Counted from the stretch's first letter, positions 8,614 to 17,174 are shown. The stretch is 64,000 nucleotides of DNA from Halodurantibacterium flavum (GCF_042681825.1 NZ_JBHUGH010000001.1:317921-381920); one strand, 5' to 3'. Translations and numbers: made by a program. The notes: generated by a model not told the origin, from the sequence alone.

Positions 8614-9696
8614 TCAGAGGCGGGCTTCGCTGTTCGCGTCGAAGATCGAGGCGCGGCCCATGTCGAGCCCGATCCAGACCGTTTCGCCCGCCCCGAAACG
8701 GCGGTCGGCAGGGGCGCGCACGGTGACTGCATCGGTCCCGGCGCGCAGCCACACCAGGCTGTCGGCGCCCATCGGCTCTTCAAGCTCCACCACCGCGGGG
8801 ATCGCGCCGGGCTGCGGTTCGGAATGGAGCGTCAGGTGTTCGGGACGCAGCCCGAGGATCGCGCGGCCGAGATCCAGCAGCGGCCCGCCCTCATAGCCCG
8901 CGGTGGGCAAAAGCTGGTCGCCATAGCGGAAGGCCGCGCCCCCCTGCACCAGCGAGCCGTTGACGAAGTTCATCGCCGGCGAGCCGATGAAGCCCGCCAC
9001 AAAGAGGTTCGCGGGGCGGTTATAGATCACCTGCGGGTCGGCAAGCTGCTGGATCACGCCGCCGCGCATGACGGCGATCCGGTCGGCGAGTGTCAGCGCC
9101 TCGATCTGGTCATGGGTCACATAGACCATCGTGTTGCCGAGCCGGGTGTGCAGCCGCTTGAGTTCCACCCGCAGTTCTGCGCGCAGTTTCGCGTCGAGGT
9201 TCGAGAGCGGTTCGTCGAACAGGAACACGTCCACGTCGCGCACCAGCGCGCGGCCGATCGCGACGCGCTGTTTCTGCCCGCCCGACAGCGCCGAGGGCTT
9301 GCGGTCGAGCAGCGGGCCGATCTGCAGGATCTCGGCGGCGCGGTCGACGCGGGCGTCGATCTCGGCCTTGGGCATCCGCTTGTTCTTCAGTCCGAAGCTG
9401 AGATTTCCGCGCACCGTCATCTGCGGGTAAAGCGCGTAGGACTGGAACACCATGCCGATGCCGCGCCGCGCCGGTTCTTCCCAGGTCACGTTGCGGTTCT
9501 TGATGAAGATCTGCCCTTCGGTAACATCGAGAAGCCCCGCGATGCAGTTCAGGAGCGTGGACTTGCCGCAGCCCGAGGGGCCGAGGAGCACCAGAAACTC
9601 ACCATCCCGGATATCGAGGTTGAGCGTGTCGAGAACGGTGAGCCCCCCGAAGGACAGCGACAGGTCGCGGATGGAGATGCTTTGCATTTGGGTCAT
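8614..9696 (-). CDS. Sugar ABC transporter ATP-binding protein (UgpC/MalK type)
   Basis: A 360-residue ATPase of the CUT1 class. Walker A is GPSGCGKSTL, the Q-loop FQSYALYPQM, the signature LSGGQKQRVAIGRA, Walker B VFLFDEPLSNLD and the H-loop YVTHDQIEA. A C-terminal OB/TOBE regulatory domain of about 120 residues (LGLRPEHLTL) is typical of MalK/UgpC. The ATG at 9696 overlaps the upstream permease stop by 4 bp. It powers import of the sugar bound by the SBP at 11859-13100. Confidence 0.92.
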   Translation of the reverse strand: MTQMQSISIRDLSLSFGGLTVLDTLNLDIRDGEFLVLLGPSGCGKSTLLNCIAGLLDVTEGQIFIKNRNVTWEEPARRGIGMVFQSYALYPQMTVRGNLSFGLKNKRMPKAEIDARVDRAAEILQIGPLLDRKPSALSGGQKQRVAIGRALVRDVDVFLFDEPLSNLDAKLRAELRVELKRLHTRLGNTMVYVTHDQIEALTLADRIAVMRGGVIQQLADPQVIYNRPANLFVAGFIGSPAMNFVNGSLVQGGAAFRYGDQLLPTAGYEGGPLLDLGRAILGLRPEHLTLHSEPQPGAIPAVVELEEPMGADSLVWLRAGTDAVTVRAPADRRFGAGETVWIGLDMGRASIFDANSEARL

Positions 9697-10616
9697 CCCT
9701 TTACGGCGCCCGCGGCGATGCCGCGCACGAAGAGTTTGCCGGAAACGAAGTAGATGAGGAGCGGCACGGCCCCGGTCAGAAGGGTCGCGGCCATGTTGAC
9801 ATTGTATTCCCGCACGCCCTGCACCGAGTTGACGATGTTGTTGAGCTGGACCGTCATCGGGTAGCTGTCGGGCCGGGTGTAGATCACGCCGAAGAGGAAA
9901 TCGTTCCAGATCCCCGTGACCTGAAGGATCAGTGCCACCACGAGGATCGGCAGGCTCATCGGCAGCATGATGCGGAAGAAGATCCCCCAGAAGCCCGCCC
10001 CGTCGACCCGCGCGGCCTTGACCAGTTCTTCCGGCAGGGCGGCGAAGTAGTTGCGGAAGAGAAGCGTGAGGATCGGCATCCCGAAGATCGTGTGCACGAG
10101 CACGAGACCCCAGATGCTGCCGTAAAGCCCCAGTTCCCGCAGCAGGATCACGATCGGGTAGATCATCACCTGATAGGGGATGAAGGCGCCCACGATGAGG
10201 ATGGTAAAGAACACCTCAGACCCGCGGAAGCGCCAGTGCGACAGGGCATAGCCGTTGACCGAGGCGATGGCGACCGAGAGGATCACCGAGGGGATCAGGA
10301 TGCGCACCGAGTTCATGAACCCGCGGCTGAGCCCGTCGCAGTTGAGGCCTGTGCAGGCCTCGGACCAGGCCTTGACCCACGGCTCGAAGGTGATTTCCAC
10401 CGGGGGCGCGAAGACATTGCCGAGCCGGATTTCCGGCATTCCCTTGAGCGAGGTCACCACCATCACATAGAGCGGCAGGAGGTAATAGAGCGAGACGAGC
10501 GCCAGCGTGCCGTAAATCAGGATGTTGCGGCGCGAAAACCGGGGCCGGGGGCGGGGGCCGCGCGGCTCGGCGCGCATCGGCGCCCGGACGGGCCCGGTCA
10601 GGGGGATGTCAGCCAC
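9693..10616 (-). CDS. Carbohydrate ABC transporter permease (MalG type)
   Basis: A 307-residue inner-membrane protein with six predicted spans and the EAA loop ELVKAARVDGAGFWGIFFRI. The C-terminus GIAAGAVKG is typical of MalG-like proteins. Translation most likely starts at the GTG at 10616, which has GGAGGA upstream. This start overlaps the preceding permease by 8 bp, so the two subunits are coupled. The first 30 residues are arginine/proline-rich and cytoplasmic. It is one of two channel subunits of the CUT1-type importer. Confidence 0.9.
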   Translation of the reverse strand: MADIPLTGPVRAPMRAEPRGPRPRPRFSRRNILIYGTLALVSLYYLLPLYVMVVTSLKGMPEIRLGNVFAPPVEITFEPWVKAWSEACTGLNCDGLSRGFMNSVRILIPSVILSVAIASVNGYALSHWRFRGSEVFFTILIVGAFIPYQVMIYPIVILLRELGLYGSIWGLVLVHTIFGMPILTLLFRNYFAALPEELVKAARVDGAGFWGIFFRIMLPMSLPILVVALILQVTGIWNDFLFGVIYTRPDSYPMTVQLNNIVNSVQGVREYNVNMAATLLTGAVPLLIYFVSGKLFVRGIAAGAVKG

Positions 10617-11571
10617 GGCGCTTTCCTCCGAATTGCAGATAGGCCCAGGGGATGAGGATGATCGCGACCGACAGAAGCATCATGGTCGAGGCGGCAAAGC
10701 CCTGACCGAGGTTCTGTGACCGGAACATGTGGTCATAGACGTATTTCGCCGGCACTTCGGACGCGATGCCGGGCCCCCCCGAGGTCTGGGCGACCACAAG
10801 GTCGTAGACCTTGACGATGCCGGTCGCGATCAGCACCAGCGCCGTGACGAAGACCGGCCGCATCATCGGGATGATGATGAAGAGATAGGTTTTCCAGGTG
10901 GGGATGCCGTCGACGCGGGCGGCCTTCCAGATCTCCTCGTCGATGCCGCGCAGGCCGGCCAGCATGATGCACATGATAAGGCCGGTGCCCTGCCAGAGGC
11001 CGGCGATCAGGATGCCGTAGATCACGATATCGGCGTTATAGAGCGGGTCGAAGGTGAAGCCCGTCCAGCCCATGCTGCGTACGATCGCCTGCACCCCGAA
11101 ATCCGGGTTGAGGATCCACTGCCAGACAAGCCCGGTCACGATGAAGCTGAGCGCGAAGGGGTAAAGCAGGACGGTGCGGAAGACGCTTTCGAAGCGGATC
11201 TTCTGGTCCAGCAGGGCCGCGAGCAGAAAGCCGATCACAAGGCTGAGCACCATCATGAAGAACCCGAAGATCGCGAGGTTCTCGATCGAGACGATCCAGC
11301 GGTTCGTGGACCAGAGCCGTTCGTATTGCGCGAGCCCCACGAAATCGGTGCGCGGCAGAAGGCGCGAGGAGGTGAAGGAATGCACCACCGTCCAGATCGT
11401 GCAGCCGACGAAGATCACGAGCGCCGTGGCGATCATCGGCAGGGCCGCGATCTTGGCGCTGAGATTGCGCAAAAGCCGGGGCGGGCGCCGGGTGGCCTGT
11501 TCGGGACGGCCGGCCGCCGCATCGAGCGCGGGGTCCATCGTCGCGAGCGCGGGGCGGGGGGTCGGGGACAT
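10609..11571 (-). CDS. Carbohydrate ABC transporter permease (MalF type)
   Basis: A 320-residue permease with six membrane segments starting near residue 40 and the loop EIWKAARVDGIPTWKTYLFI. The ATG at 11571 is preceded by a strong AAGGAGG. A longer in-frame extension to 11805 is proline/arginine-rich and lies in the untranslated spacer after the SBP gene, so I reject it. It forms the sugar channel with the 9693-10616 product. Confidence 0.9.
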   Translation of the reverse strand: MSPTPRPALATMDPALDAAAGRPEQATRRPPRLLRNLSAKIAALPMIATALVIFVGCTIWTVVHSFTSSRLLPRTDFVGLAQYERLWSTNRWIVSIENLAIFGFFMMVLSLVIGFLLAALLDQKIRFESVFRTVLLYPFALSFIVTGLVWQWILNPDFGVQAIVRSMGWTGFTFDPLYNADIVIYGILIAGLWQGTGLIMCIMLAGLRGIDEEIWKAARVDGIPTWKTYLFIIIPMMRPVFVTALVLIATGIVKVYDLVVAQTSGGPGIASEVPAKYVYDHMFRSQNLGQGFAASTMMLLSVAIILIPWAYLQFGGKRRG

Positions 11572-11612
11572 CGGGCCTCCTTCCGGTTGGGTTCGGTTCT
11601 GGCGAGGCGGGG

Positions 11613-11640
11613 CCTCGGGCGAGGGCGGAAGCGCCCGAGG
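11613..11640 (-). promoter_or_regulatory. Intercistronic stem-loop upstream of the MalF-type gene
   Basis: Perfect 9-bp inverted repeat CCTCGGGCG / CGCCCGAGG with a 10-nt loop. It lies in the 287-bp spacer between the SBP gene and the first permease gene, about 40 bp before the permease start. There is no T-run, so it is more likely an mRNA processing or stability element than a terminator. Confidence 0.5.
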
Positions 11641-11812
11641 TCCGGGGCGGGGAGCTTCGGAATGGGGTGCGGGCCTGCCGTCGGCCGCGGCTTCGGGCCG
11701 GGGGGCTTCGGGCTGGTCCGGGTCGGGGTTGCGGGGTTCGGCCCCGTCGGGTCTGGTCTTGTCCGGATGAGTCAAGCGGAACCTGGGATGAGCGATGCGA
11801 GGCAAAGGGGCC

Positions 11813-11841
11813 GGGCCGCAGGCGGGAGGCGCCCGCGGCCC
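11813..11841 (-). promoter_or_regulatory. GC-rich stem-loop directly after the sugar SBP gene
   Basis: GGGCCGCAGGCG pairs with CGCCCGCGGCCC (11 of 12 positions) around GGAGG, 18 bp after the SBP stop. Only a weak CTTT follows on the minus strand. Such a hairpin would protect or partly terminate the SBP message and so raise SBP over permease levels. Confidence 0.55.
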
Positions 11842-11858
11842 GTGCCTATCCGGAACGG

Positions 11859-13100
11859 TCAGTCGGCGCTGGCGATGATATCGGCGAACCGTTCCTGCGC
11901 CGCCTCGGGGGTCATCGAGCTGTCGTTCCAGAATTCCACCATCAGGTCCTCGATCTGGGCCTGGGTGTCAGGGGTGATGATCATGGCGAGATCCGGCAGC
12001 GTGTCGCCGCGCGCAAGGATTTCGAGGCCCCGCTGCATGCAGTCATTCGCCGCCGCCATGTCGATATCGCCGCGCACCGGCAGCGAGCCCTTGCGCAGGT
12101 TGAAGGCCACCTGCACCTCGGGCGAGATCAGGTGCGAGGCGAGCGCGAACTGGCCTTCCTGCACCGCCGGGTCGCGGTTCACCGGGAAGTAGATCGCATC
12201 GCCCCCGGTCGAGATGATCTCGTTCACGCCGAGACCGGGAAGGCAGGTGTAATCCTCGCCCGCGACAAGACCGGCCATCGCGAATTCGCCCTGCGCCCAG
12301 TCACCCATGACCTGACCGCCGGCGGTGCCGGTTATGACCATGTTGGTGGCCTGGTTCCAGTCCTGCACATTGGTGCCGGCGGACATCTGGCGGGCGGTGT
12401 CGGCGGCCTCGAACACGGCGGCGAATTCGGGGCCACGGGCGGTGTCCGCGTCCTTGTCGACATAGACGCGGGTCCAGGCATCCAGCCCGCCGATGGCGCT
12501 GGCCATCACGCTGAAGGTGCCGTTGGCCTGCCAGGGCTGCATCCCCATGGCGAGCGGGATCTTGCCTGCCTCGCGCAGGGCGGGGGCGGCGGCCACGAAT
12601 TCGTTCCAGTTGGTCGGCACCTCGAGCCCCGCATCCTCGAACGCCTGATGCGAGAGCCAGAGCCACTGCCAGGAATGGATGTTGAGCGGCACGCAATAGA
12701 CCCGGCCCTCGACCGTGCAGGCATCCAGAAGCGAGACCGGCTGCACGATGTCGCGCCAGCCCTCGGCCTCGGCCAGTTCGGTGAGGTCGAGCATCAGCCC
12801 CGCCTCGACCAGTTCCTCGGCCTGGCGGCCATGGTTCAGCTGGGTCGCGGCCATCGGGTCGCCGCCCAGGATGCGGCTGATGATGATGGGCCGCGCGATC
12901 CCCGACCCGCCGGCCAGCGCGCCGTCGACCCAGGTGTGGCCGGTGTTCCTTTCCTCGAAAAGACGCGCGACTTCGGAAGCCGCTGCTGCCTCGCCGCCCG
13001 AGGTCCACCAATGGGTGATTTCGAGATTGGCCGCGGTGGCAGAGGTCGCGAAAGGCAGTGACAGGGCCGCAACACACAACCCGTAGGGGTAACGTTTCAT
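11859..13100 (-). CDS. Sugar ABC transporter substrate-binding protein (family 1, CUT1)
   Basis: A 413-residue periplasmic protein with a Sec signal peptide (MKRYPYGLCVAALSLPFATS, cleavage after ...SATAA). The mature protein opens with LEITHWWTSGGEAAA, the pattern of family 1 carbohydrate-binding proteins. The ATG at 13100 has GGGAGGAG upstream, so it is preferred over an upstream in-frame start at 13118. It is the first gene of the operon SBP-permease-permease-ATPase-isomerase-dehydrogenase and faces a divergent LacI gene. The presence of an isomerase and a Gfo/Idh enzyme suggests a monosaccharide or polyol ligand (inference). Confidence 0.9.
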   Translation of the reverse strand: MKRYPYGLCVAALSLPFATSATAANLEITHWWTSGGEAAAASEVARLFEERNTGHTWVDGALAGGSGIARPIIISRILGGDPMAATQLNHGRQAEELVEAGLMLDLTELAEAEGWRDIVQPVSLLDACTVEGRVYCVPLNIHSWQWLWLSHQAFEDAGLEVPTNWNEFVAAAPALREAGKIPLAMGMQPWQANGTFSVMASAIGGLDAWTRVYVDKDADTARGPEFAAVFEAADTARQMSAGTNVQDWNQATNMVITGTAGGQVMGDWAQGEFAMAGLVAGEDYTCLPGLGVNEIISTGGDAIYFPVNRDPAVQEGQFALASHLISPEVQVAFNLRKGSLPVRGDIDMAAANDCMQRGLEILARGDTLPDLAMIITPDTQAQIEDLMVEFWNDSSMTPEAAQERFADIIASAD

Positions 13101-13134
13101 CTTCTCCTCCCAGAGCAAAGACGCTAATCTAAAT

Positions 13135-13156
13135 CGTTATAGGAAAAACTATAACG
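13135..13156. promoter_or_regulatory. Candidate LacI-family operator for the sugar ABC operon
   Basis: Perfect 8-bp inverted repeat CGTTATAG-GAAAAA-CTATAACG, 35 bp upstream of the SBP start and in the gap shared with the divergent LacI gene. This is the expected place for autoregulation and repression of the transport operon. The symmetry is plainly visible; the binding protein is inferred from position. Confidence 0.55.
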
Positions 13157-13361
13157 TTGATGTTGCCGCTAGCAAGGAAAATTTCATGCCAGTCGTTAAC
13201 AACTTTAGCGCGCAGATAGCCCCGCAGATAGCCCCCTTGACCAGCCCCTTTTCCAAAGCGGTGGCGGAGGGTTGCGGGGCGACGGGTCAGGGTCCCTGTC
13301 CTGTCGAAGGCGCGAGGGGCTGTGCGGCGGGGGCCGTGACTTTCGCGTCGGGGGCTGCAAG

Positions 13362-14456
13362 ATGACGGTCGGGAAACAAGCTGCGGCGCCGATGACGATG
13401 ACAGATGATTCGCCCCCGACGGGCCCGGACCACCGCCTTGACGCGGGCGAGGGGCGTCCGACGCTCAAGACCATCGCGCAGCGGACGGGGCTGGCCGTGG
13501 CGACGGTGTCGCGCGCGCTCAAGGATGCGCCCGATATCGGTGAAGAGACCAAGCGCCGCGTGCGTGAGGTCGCCCGCGACCTCGGCTATCGCCCGAACCG
13601 GGCGGGGGTGCGGCTGCGGACCGGCAAGACGAACGTGATCGCGCTGGTCATGTCGACCGAACACGACGTGATGAACCATACCGCGCGTCTGATCTATTCG
13701 ATCGCGGGGGCGCTGCGGGAAACGCCCTATCACCTGATCGTCGCCCCCTTCTTTGCAAGCGAGGACCCGATGCAGCCGATCCGCTATCTGGTCGAGAGCG
13801 GGTCGGCCGACGGGATCATCATCAACCAGACCCGCCCCGAGGACCCGCGCGTTGCCTATATGTCCGCGCGGGGCGTGCCCTTTGCCACCCATGGCCGCAC
13901 CGCGATGGGCATCCCGCATCCCTTTGCGGATTTCGACAACGCGGCCTATGGCGCGATGGCGGTGCGGCGGCTTGCGGCGGCGGGGCGGCGGCGCGTCCTG
14001 CTGATCGCGCCTCCGCGCGGCCAGACTTATGCCGAGCACATGATCGAGGGCGCCCGTGCCGCCGCGCCCGAGGCGGGGGTCGACCTGGTGCTGGCCGACG
14101 GGATCAGCAGCGACGACAGCAGCGGCCGGGTCGAGGCCGCGCTGCGCGCGATACCGGACGATGCCTGGTGCGACGGCATCATCTCGGGCTCGACCAACGC
14201 GGCGATGTGCGCGGTCGCGGCGGCGGAAAGCCGCGGCCAGCGGCTGGGCGCCGGGTTCGACGTCGTGGCGAAAGAGGCGGTCCCCTTTCTGCACCGGTTC
14301 CGGCGCGAGATGATCGTGGTGCGCGAGGACGTGACCGAGGCGGGCGATTTTCTGGCCCGCGCCGTCATGGCGGTGATCGCCGGCGCCGATCCCGCGGGCT
14401 GGCAGCATGTGGCGCTGCCGTCCTTTCAGGCGGCCCCGGCGCCGGGGGAGGACTGA
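13362..14456 (+). CDS. LacI family transcriptional regulator
   Basis: A 364-residue protein. The N-terminal helix-turn-helix (TLKTIAQRTGLAVATVSRAL) and hinge (LGYRPNRAGVRLRTGKT) are followed by a periplasmic-binding-like effector domain. The ATG at 13362 gives a ~30-residue leader before the HTH; an ATG at 13392 is an alternative and neither has a clear ribosome site. It is divergent from the sugar ABC operon and probably represses it through the palindrome at 13135-13156. Effector: probably the imported sugar or its phosphate. Confidence 0.88.
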   Translation: MTVGKQAAAPMTMTDDSPPTGPDHRLDAGEGRPTLKTIAQRTGLAVATVSRALKDAPDIGEETKRRVREVARDLGYRPNRAGVRLRTGKTNVIALVMSTEHDVMNHTARLIYSIAGALRETPYHLIVAPFFASEDPMQPIRYLVESGSADGIIINQTRPEDPRVAYMSARGVPFATHGRTAMGIPHPFADFDNAAYGAMAVRRLAAAGRRRVLLIAPPRGQTYAEHMIEGARAAAPEAGVDLVLADGISSDDSSGRVEAALRAIPDDAWCDGIISGSTNAAMCAVAAAESRGQRLGAGFDVVAKEAVPFLHRFRREMIVVREDVTEAGDFLARAVMAVIAGADPAGWQHVALPSFQAAPAPGED

Positions 14457-14559
14457 ACACACCCCAAGGCCCAGATGCTGTATGTTGGTTGCCGCCCGAA
14501 TGTGCGCTATGTTGGCGTTGATGTCTGTTTTGTAACCGATTGACGAAAAGGGGGGCGGC

Positions 14560-14958
14560 ATGTCGGGCGACAAGGCCGGCGACGGGGCTGACCACAGGGC
14601 GGCGCGGGAACGCCGCGCGGCGATGTGGCACGGGACGATGGGCACCTGTCCGAATTGCGGCGAGGGGCGGCTTTTCTCGGGCTATCTGCGGGTGGCCGCG
14701 GAATGCAATGTCTGCCACGAACCCCTGGGCGAATACCGGGCGGCCGACGGGCCGGCCTTTTTCGCGATCAGCATCGTCGGGCTGCTGTTGGTGCCTATCC
14801 TCGGGTTTGGCTTTGTGTTCTTCCGCGACAACCCGGTCGCGCTGCTGACCGTGACGGTGATCGGCGTGACGGTGCTGACGCTGGTGACGCTGCGGCTGGT
14901 CAAGGGCGCCTTTATCGGGTTTCTCTGGGCCAGCGGGGACCGCGACCCGGGCTCCTGA
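14560..14958 (+). CDS. DUF983 domain-containing membrane protein
   Basis: A 132-residue protein with a zinc-ribbon-like start (C30-P-N-C33 and C49-N-V-C52, within CPNCGEGRLF, the hallmark of DUF983). Two hydrophobic segments follow at about residues 68-90 and 94-116. AAAAGGGGGG precedes the ATG. Function is unknown for the family. It stands alone between the LacI gene and the PhoB-box region, so context gives little. Confidence 0.85.
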   Translation: MSGDKAGDGADHRAARERRAAMWHGTMGTCPNCGEGRLFSGYLRVAAECNVCHEPLGEYRAADGPAFFAISIVGLLLVPILGFGFVFFRDNPVALLTVTVIGVTVLTLVTLRLVKGAFIGFLWASGDRDPGS

Positions 14959-14978
14959 GCGCCGGGCGACCCGCCAGT

Positions 14979-15007
14979 TGTCATAATTCTGTCGCAATTC
15001 TCTGGCA
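14979..15007 (+). promoter_or_regulatory. Pho box-like repeat array upstream of the LysR/SBP frame
   Basis: Three heptamers spaced exactly 11 bp apart: TGTCATA (14979), TGTCGCA (14990) and TCTGGCA (15001), each followed by ATTC where visible. This is the PhoB box architecture (TGTCA-type heptamer plus 4-bp AT-rich spacer). It lies 36 bp before the ATG at 15044 and implies phosphate-starvation control of the following genes. The first two repeats are strong, the third is weak. Confidence 0.6.
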
Positions 15008-15043
15008 GCCCGGGCGGGGGCACCCGGCCCCTTTGGGGGCGTC

Positions 15044-17131
15044 ATGCTCGATCTCAACGACCTGCGGCTTTTCGTGGCCATTGTCGAACATCAGGGTATC
15101 CTGAAGGCCGGCCGCGCGCTGCGGTTGCCGAAATCGACGATCAGCCGCCGGCTGGCGGGTCTCGAGGCGCAGCTGAAGGCGCGGCTGGTGATCCGCGCGG
15201 GCGAGGAATTCGCGCTGACGCCGGCGGGGCAGGAAGCCTATGCGCTGGGGCTTCAGGTTGTCGAGGCCGCGCGCCGGGCCGAGGACCGGTTGCTGCCCTC
15301 GGCCCGGGCGATCGGCGGGCAGGTGGGGATCGCGGCATCCTCGCTCTTTCTGCCGGTGCTGCCCGGCTGGCTGGCGGAGCTGGGCGCGGCGCATCCCGGC
15401 CTCTCCTTCAGTCTGGAGATATCGGAACGCGATCCCGAACCTGCGGGAGGCGGGGCCGAGCTTTACCTGCGCGCCCATGACGGCGCGTTGCGGGACAGCG
15501 CGCTGATCCAGCGGCGGATCTGCCGGACGCCGCTGGTTCTGGTCGCGGCGCCGGGGGTGCCGGTACCGGACCATCCGGCGGCCTTTGCGGACGACCTTCT
15601 GGTCTTTGGCGGCGATCCCGGGCGGCGGGAGTGGGCGATGACGGGGGCGGGTCAGGGGGCGGCCGAGACGCGGCTGGGGGGAAACCTGCGCCTGATCAGC
15701 TGCAACCTGCCACTGCTCCTGGCCGCGGCCGAGGCGGGGCAGGGCGCGGCGCTGATCCCCGAATTCGCCGCCCGGGCGGGGCTCGCTGCCGGGCGGCTGG
15801 TGGCGGTGCTGCCGGGTTGGGTGGGGCCGTCGGTCGCGGTGACGCTGCTGTCCCCACCGCGCGAGGGGATGAACGCCACCCTGCGGCTATGTGCCGATAC
15901 GCTGGCCGCCCGGGTCAAGGCGGCGGTTCTGACGTCCGCCCCCGATGCTGTCCGGGATGCCGCCCCCGATACCCCTGCGGATGTTGGGGGGGTTCAGGAT
16001 CGGGAACGGGCGGTCCCGGAATTGCGCCCGGGTCTTGTTACAGATCTGTCGTATGGGGGGGCTAGGCCGGGCAGGCGCAACGACGCGCTCATGCAGCCAA
16101 GCCCGGAAAGCGAGATGCCCATGACCCCGTTTCAGACCACACTCGGCAGCGCGGCCCTGACCGCCGCCCTTGCCCTGCCCGCCGCCGCACAGGACGCCCA
16201 GGGGCCGCTTGTGCTTTACACCAACGATTTCGAAGGCGTCATCACCGAGCGGTTCGAGGCCGATACCGGCCGCGAGATCGACGTGGTGCAGATGTCGGGC
16301 GGCGAGATCCTGGCCCGCATCGCTGCCGAGGCCGCCAACCCCCAGTGGGACGTGCTGATCTACAACGGTTCCTACACCTTCCACATGCTGGACCAGCAGG
16401 AGGCGCTGTTGCGCGGCGTCGCCCCCGCGAACCTTGGCAACCTGAACGAGACCGGACAACGCTTCCTGCCCGAGAACCGCTCGTGGTTTCCGATCGGCCT
16501 CTCGGCCTCCTGCGTGATGCTCTATCGCACGGATCTGGTCGACAACCCGCCCGCCCGCTTTGAGGATCTGGCCGATCCGCGCTTCAACGGACAGTTCGGC
16601 ATGGCCGATCCGGCCGTGGCGGCGCCGGCCTATCCCTGCGTGGCGCAGTTCTTCGAGGCGATGGGCGACGAGGGGGCACGTGACCTTTTCACCCGCTATT
16701 TCGAGAACGGGATGCGGGTTTTCCGCACCAATGGCCCGACCGGGGCGGCGCTTGTCTCGGGGGATATCTCGCTCGCGCTCATCACCTCGCAGGTGGCCTA
16801 TACGCTGATGGCCGATGGCGAGGTGCCGGTCGATGTGGTCTGGCCGGCCGAGGGCGCGCCGGGCGTGGTGCGTGGCGCGGCCATTCAGGCGCGCACCGCC
16901 CGTCCCGAGGCGGCGCAGGCCTTTGTCGAATGGCTGCTGGAACCGGCGACGCAAAGCTGGCTGGCGGAATCCGCGCCTTCGGACGGCAAGTTCGAGCCGA
17001 CCGTGACCGGCGCCACCCGCCGCGCCGACGGCCCGCCCGCAGGTCAGACCTACCTTGTCGCCTCGGATGACTTCGCGGTCGAACATGAAGCCGAGATCAA
17101 GACCTGGTTCGCCGATCAGGCGCTGAACTGA
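15044..17131 (+). CDS. LysR family regulator whose frame continues without a stop into a solute-binding protein
   Basis: One uninterrupted 695-codon frame. Residues 1-~302 are a LysR-type regulator: N-terminal HTH (DLNDLRLFVAIVEHQGILKA, LPKSTISRRLAGLEAQL) and a substrate-binding domain ending near ADTLAARVKAAV (about 15950). Residues ~303-357 look like non-coding linker and contain a Pho box-like site (16036-16053). From codon 358 the frame is a complete SBP with its own signal peptide (separate entry). A normal LysR gene would stop near 15950. Either the stop was lost, or a base error hides it, or the regulator really carries a long tail. A fused product could not be exported, so the SBP is most likely translated from its own start. 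Confidence 0.7.
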   Translation: MLDLNDLRLFVAIVEHQGILKAGRALRLPKSTISRRLAGLEAQLKARLVIRAGEEFALTPAGQEAYALGLQVVEAARRAEDRLLPSARAIGGQVGIAASSLFLPVLPGWLAELGAAHPGLSFSLEISERDPEPAGGGAELYLRAHDGALRDSALIQRRICRTPLVLVAAPGVPVPDHPAAFADDLLVFGGDPGRREWAMTGAGQGAAETRLGGNLRLISCNLPLLLAAAEAGQGAALIPEFAARAGLAAGRLVAVLPGWVGPSVAVTLLSPPREGMNATLRLCADTLAARVKAAVLTSAPDAVRDAAPDTPADVGGVQDRERAVPELRPGLVTDLSYGGARPGRRNDALMQPSPESEMPMTPFQTTLGSAALTAALALPAAAQDAQGPLVLYTNDFEGVITERFEADTGREIDVVQMSGGEILARIAAEAANPQWDVLIYNGSYTFHMLDQQEALLRGVAPANLGNLNETGQRFLPENRSWFPIGLSASCVMLYRTDLVDNPPARFEDLADPRFNGQFGMADPAVAAPAYPCVAQFFEAMGDEGARDLFTRYFENGMRVFRTNGPTGAALVSGDISLALITSQVAYTLMADGEVPVDVVWPAEGAPGVVRGAAIQARTARPEAAQAFVEWLLEPATQSWLAESAPSDGKFEPTVTGATRRADGPPAGQTYLVASDDFAVEHEAEIKTWFADQALN
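16036..16053 (+). promoter_or_regulatory. Second Pho box-like site, directly upstream of the SBP start
   Basis: TGTTACA (16036-16042), spacer GATC, TGTCGTA (16047-16053): two heptamers 11 bp apart, each one mismatch from the PhoB consensus half-site, and preceded by CT. The site is 61 bp before the SBP ATG at 16115. This is a normal distance for a PhoB-activated promoter and suggests an independent promoter for the transporter genes. Confidence 0.55.
16115..17131 (+). CDS. ABC transporter substrate-binding protein (FbpA/PhnS-like, family 1)
   Basis: A 338-residue periplasmic protein from the ATG at 16115 (GGAAAG upstream; ATG at 16121 also possible). The signal peptide is TPFQTTLGSAALTAALALPA with cleavage near AAAQ. 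The mature start GPLVLYTNDFEGVITERFE and the block SGGEILARIAAEAANPQWDV are typical of binding proteins for iron, 2-aminoethylphosphonate or similar small anions. It is followed by a two-domain permease and an ATPase. The Pho box-like sites upstream favour a phosphorus compound such as a phosphonate or phosphoester over iron, but this is inference. Confidence 0.85.
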   Translation: MPMTPFQTTLGSAALTAALALPAAAQDAQGPLVLYTNDFEGVITERFEADTGREIDVVQMSGGEILARIAAEAANPQWDVLIYNGSYTFHMLDQQEALLRGVAPANLGNLNETGQRFLPENRSWFPIGLSASCVMLYRTDLVDNPPARFEDLADPRFNGQFGMADPAVAAPAYPCVAQFFEAMGDEGARDLFTRYFENGMRVFRTNGPTGAALVSGDISLALITSQVAYTLMADGEVPVDVVWPAEGAPGVVRGAAIQARTARPEAAQAFVEWLLEPATQSWLAESAPSDGKFEPTVTGATRRADGPPAGQTYLVASDDFAVEHEAEIKTWFADQALN

Positions 17132-17145
17132 GCGATTGGCCGACG

Positions 17146-17174
17146 GGCGGCGCGGGGGGTAGCCCTGCGCCGCC
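17146..17174 (+). promoter_or_regulatory. GC-rich stem-loop after the FbpA/PhnS-like gene
   Basis: GGCGGCGC (17146-17153) pairs with GCGCCGCC (17167-17174), with a further GGG/CCC pairing inside. It starts 14 bp after the stop of the SBP and 77 bp before the permease start. No T-run follows, so partial termination or mRNA stabilisation is more likely than full termination. Confidence 0.5.

Noticed and set aside
10729..12192. 487-codon plus-strand frame across the sugar permease and SBP genes
   Set aside because: It spans two real minus-strand genes and their spacer and has no protein signature.
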